DNA from: JARYGU01 sp033795365
GTDB taxonomy: Bacteria; Pseudomonadota; Alphaproteobacteria; Rhizobiales; Rhizobiaceae
Assembly: GCA_033795365.1 (NCBI GenBank)
Contig: JARYGU010000022.1
Span: forward strand, 23,560-87,559
Length of the DNA: 64,000 bases
Direction of reading: 5' to 3'
Part shown: piece by piece, positions 63,535 to 64,000 of the stretch
Position numbering within the stretch: the stretch's first letter is position 1
Layout of the letters: each line of letters opens with the position of its first letter
Made by a program: the position numbers and the translations under genes
Notes under the pieces: generated by a model
Databases searched by the model: none
The model's input: only the letters and a program-made list of their open reading frames with translations
What the model was told of the DNA's origin: nothing

Positions 63535-63878
63535 GGCGCGGCGAAATCTGGACCGTTGCGGGCGGCGCGGACTATGCGGGCAAGCCGCGCCCGGTCGTCA
63601 TCGTGCAGGACGACAGTTTCGATAAGACGGCGTCGATCACCGTCTGCGCCTTCACCTCCGACGAAACGGAAGCGCCGCTGCTGCGGCTTCCGATCGAGCC
63701 GAACGGGCAGAACGGCCTCCTTTCGGCATCCCGCCTGATGATCGACAAGATCACGACGGTCCCGAAATCGAAGGTGGGAAAGCAGATCGGGCGGCTGGAC
63801 GATGAGGATATCCTGCGGCTCAACCGCGCCTTGCTGGTCTTCCTCGGCCTCGCCGTATCGCCGAAGTCAAAGGCTTGA
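63531..63878 (+). CDS. MazF/PemK-family mRNA interferase toxin
   Basis: A 115-residue toxin. MRRGEIWTV, KPRPVVIVQDD and the segment RLMIDKITTVPKSKVGKQIG are family hallmarks. It should cleave mRNA at short sequences when free of its antitoxin. Second gene of the locus at the right end; the 122 bases after it contain no recognisable gene. Confidence 0.92.
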   Translation: MRRGEIWTVAGGADYAGKPRPVVIVQDDSFDKTASITVCAFTSDETEAPLLRLPIEPNGQNGLLSASRLMIDKITTVPKSKVGKQIGRLDDEDILRLNRALLVFLGLAVSPKSKA

Positions 63879-64000
63879 ACGCTCAAACACCGCGTATACC
63901 ACCCAAAAAATCTCATCCCCTATTTTCCCCACCCCTCGCACCTGCCTTATCCTATCCTTCCTTCCGCCGCCGGACGGATCGCGTAACGTGTCGATGCGGG

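Overview
The window is GC-rich chromosomal DNA of an alphaproteobacterium of the order Rhizobiales, most likely Sinorhizobium/Ensifer or a close relative in Rhizobiaceae. This rests on family content and gene order, not on a search: a one-step phosphatidylcholine synthase (Pcs); the run dusB(nifR3)-ntrB-ntrC-ntrY-ntrX-trkA-dat-hfq-hflX; a pyruvate dehydrogenase E1-beta with its own lipoyl domain; a fused IspDF; and rhizobial palindromic repeats. Nearly all of it is vertically inherited core genome. No transposase, integrase, prophage or CRISPR array is visible.

Layout, left to right. 1-3746: leftward BMP-type (nucleoside/purine-like) ABC importer, ATPase, two permeases and the first codons of the binding protein. 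3792-7781: quinone oxidoreductase, Pcs, a UbiH-type hydroxylase and CcdA. 8021-8096: tRNA-Lys(TTT). 8477-9731: a GFA-family protein and two small lipoproteins. 9797-11400: a DapA-like aldolase divergent from a GntR regulator, with a repeated palindrome between them. 11467-16428: ferredoxin-NADP reductase and the sulfite-reduction operon cysG-DUF2849-cysI-DUF934. 16640-19741: deaminase, MazG, HflX and Hfq. 19850-29591: Dat, TrkA and the nitrogen-control cluster ntrX/ntrY/ntrC/ntrB/dusB. 29724-31459: ispDF and a CinA C-terminal domain protein. 31482-34630: a RatA/COQ10-type protein, a higBA toxin-antitoxin pair, a VOC protein and a PhyH-type dioxygenase. 34699-45725: central metabolism (lipA, lpd, pdhC, pdhB, pdhA, ftsB-like, eno, kdsA) with GNAT, GDSL and DUF559 genes inside. 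45727-53941: VOC, cupin, pyrG, secG, tpiA, an alpha/beta hydrolase and parE. 54125-63878: a more accessory stretch with four further toxin-antitoxin loci (one with a frameshifted toxin), a DUF2336 protein, a CitE-like gene carrying a palindromic repeat in its coding sequence, a flavin reductase/nitroreductase pair, a secreted protein and thrS.

How the genes fit together. NtrB/NtrC and NtrY/NtrX are the two nitrogen-responsive two-component systems. CysG makes the siroheme that CysI needs. Eno, PDH E1/E2/E3 and LipA form a glycolysis-to-acetyl-CoA block in which LipA makes the cofactor carried by E2 and E1-beta. The most unusual material is regulatory and accessory: perfect palindromes in front of three toxin-antitoxin loci, a 1-base frameshift in one higB, a HigB with a C-terminal extension overlapping higA, a PIN toxin paired with an unrecognised small protein, and a repeat element translated as part of a protein.

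Most genes overlap or abut their neighbours, and the intergenic gaps are short. Start codons were chosen by family length and visible Shine-Dalgarno sequences. Long open frames antisense to these genes were treated as artefacts of the high GC content.
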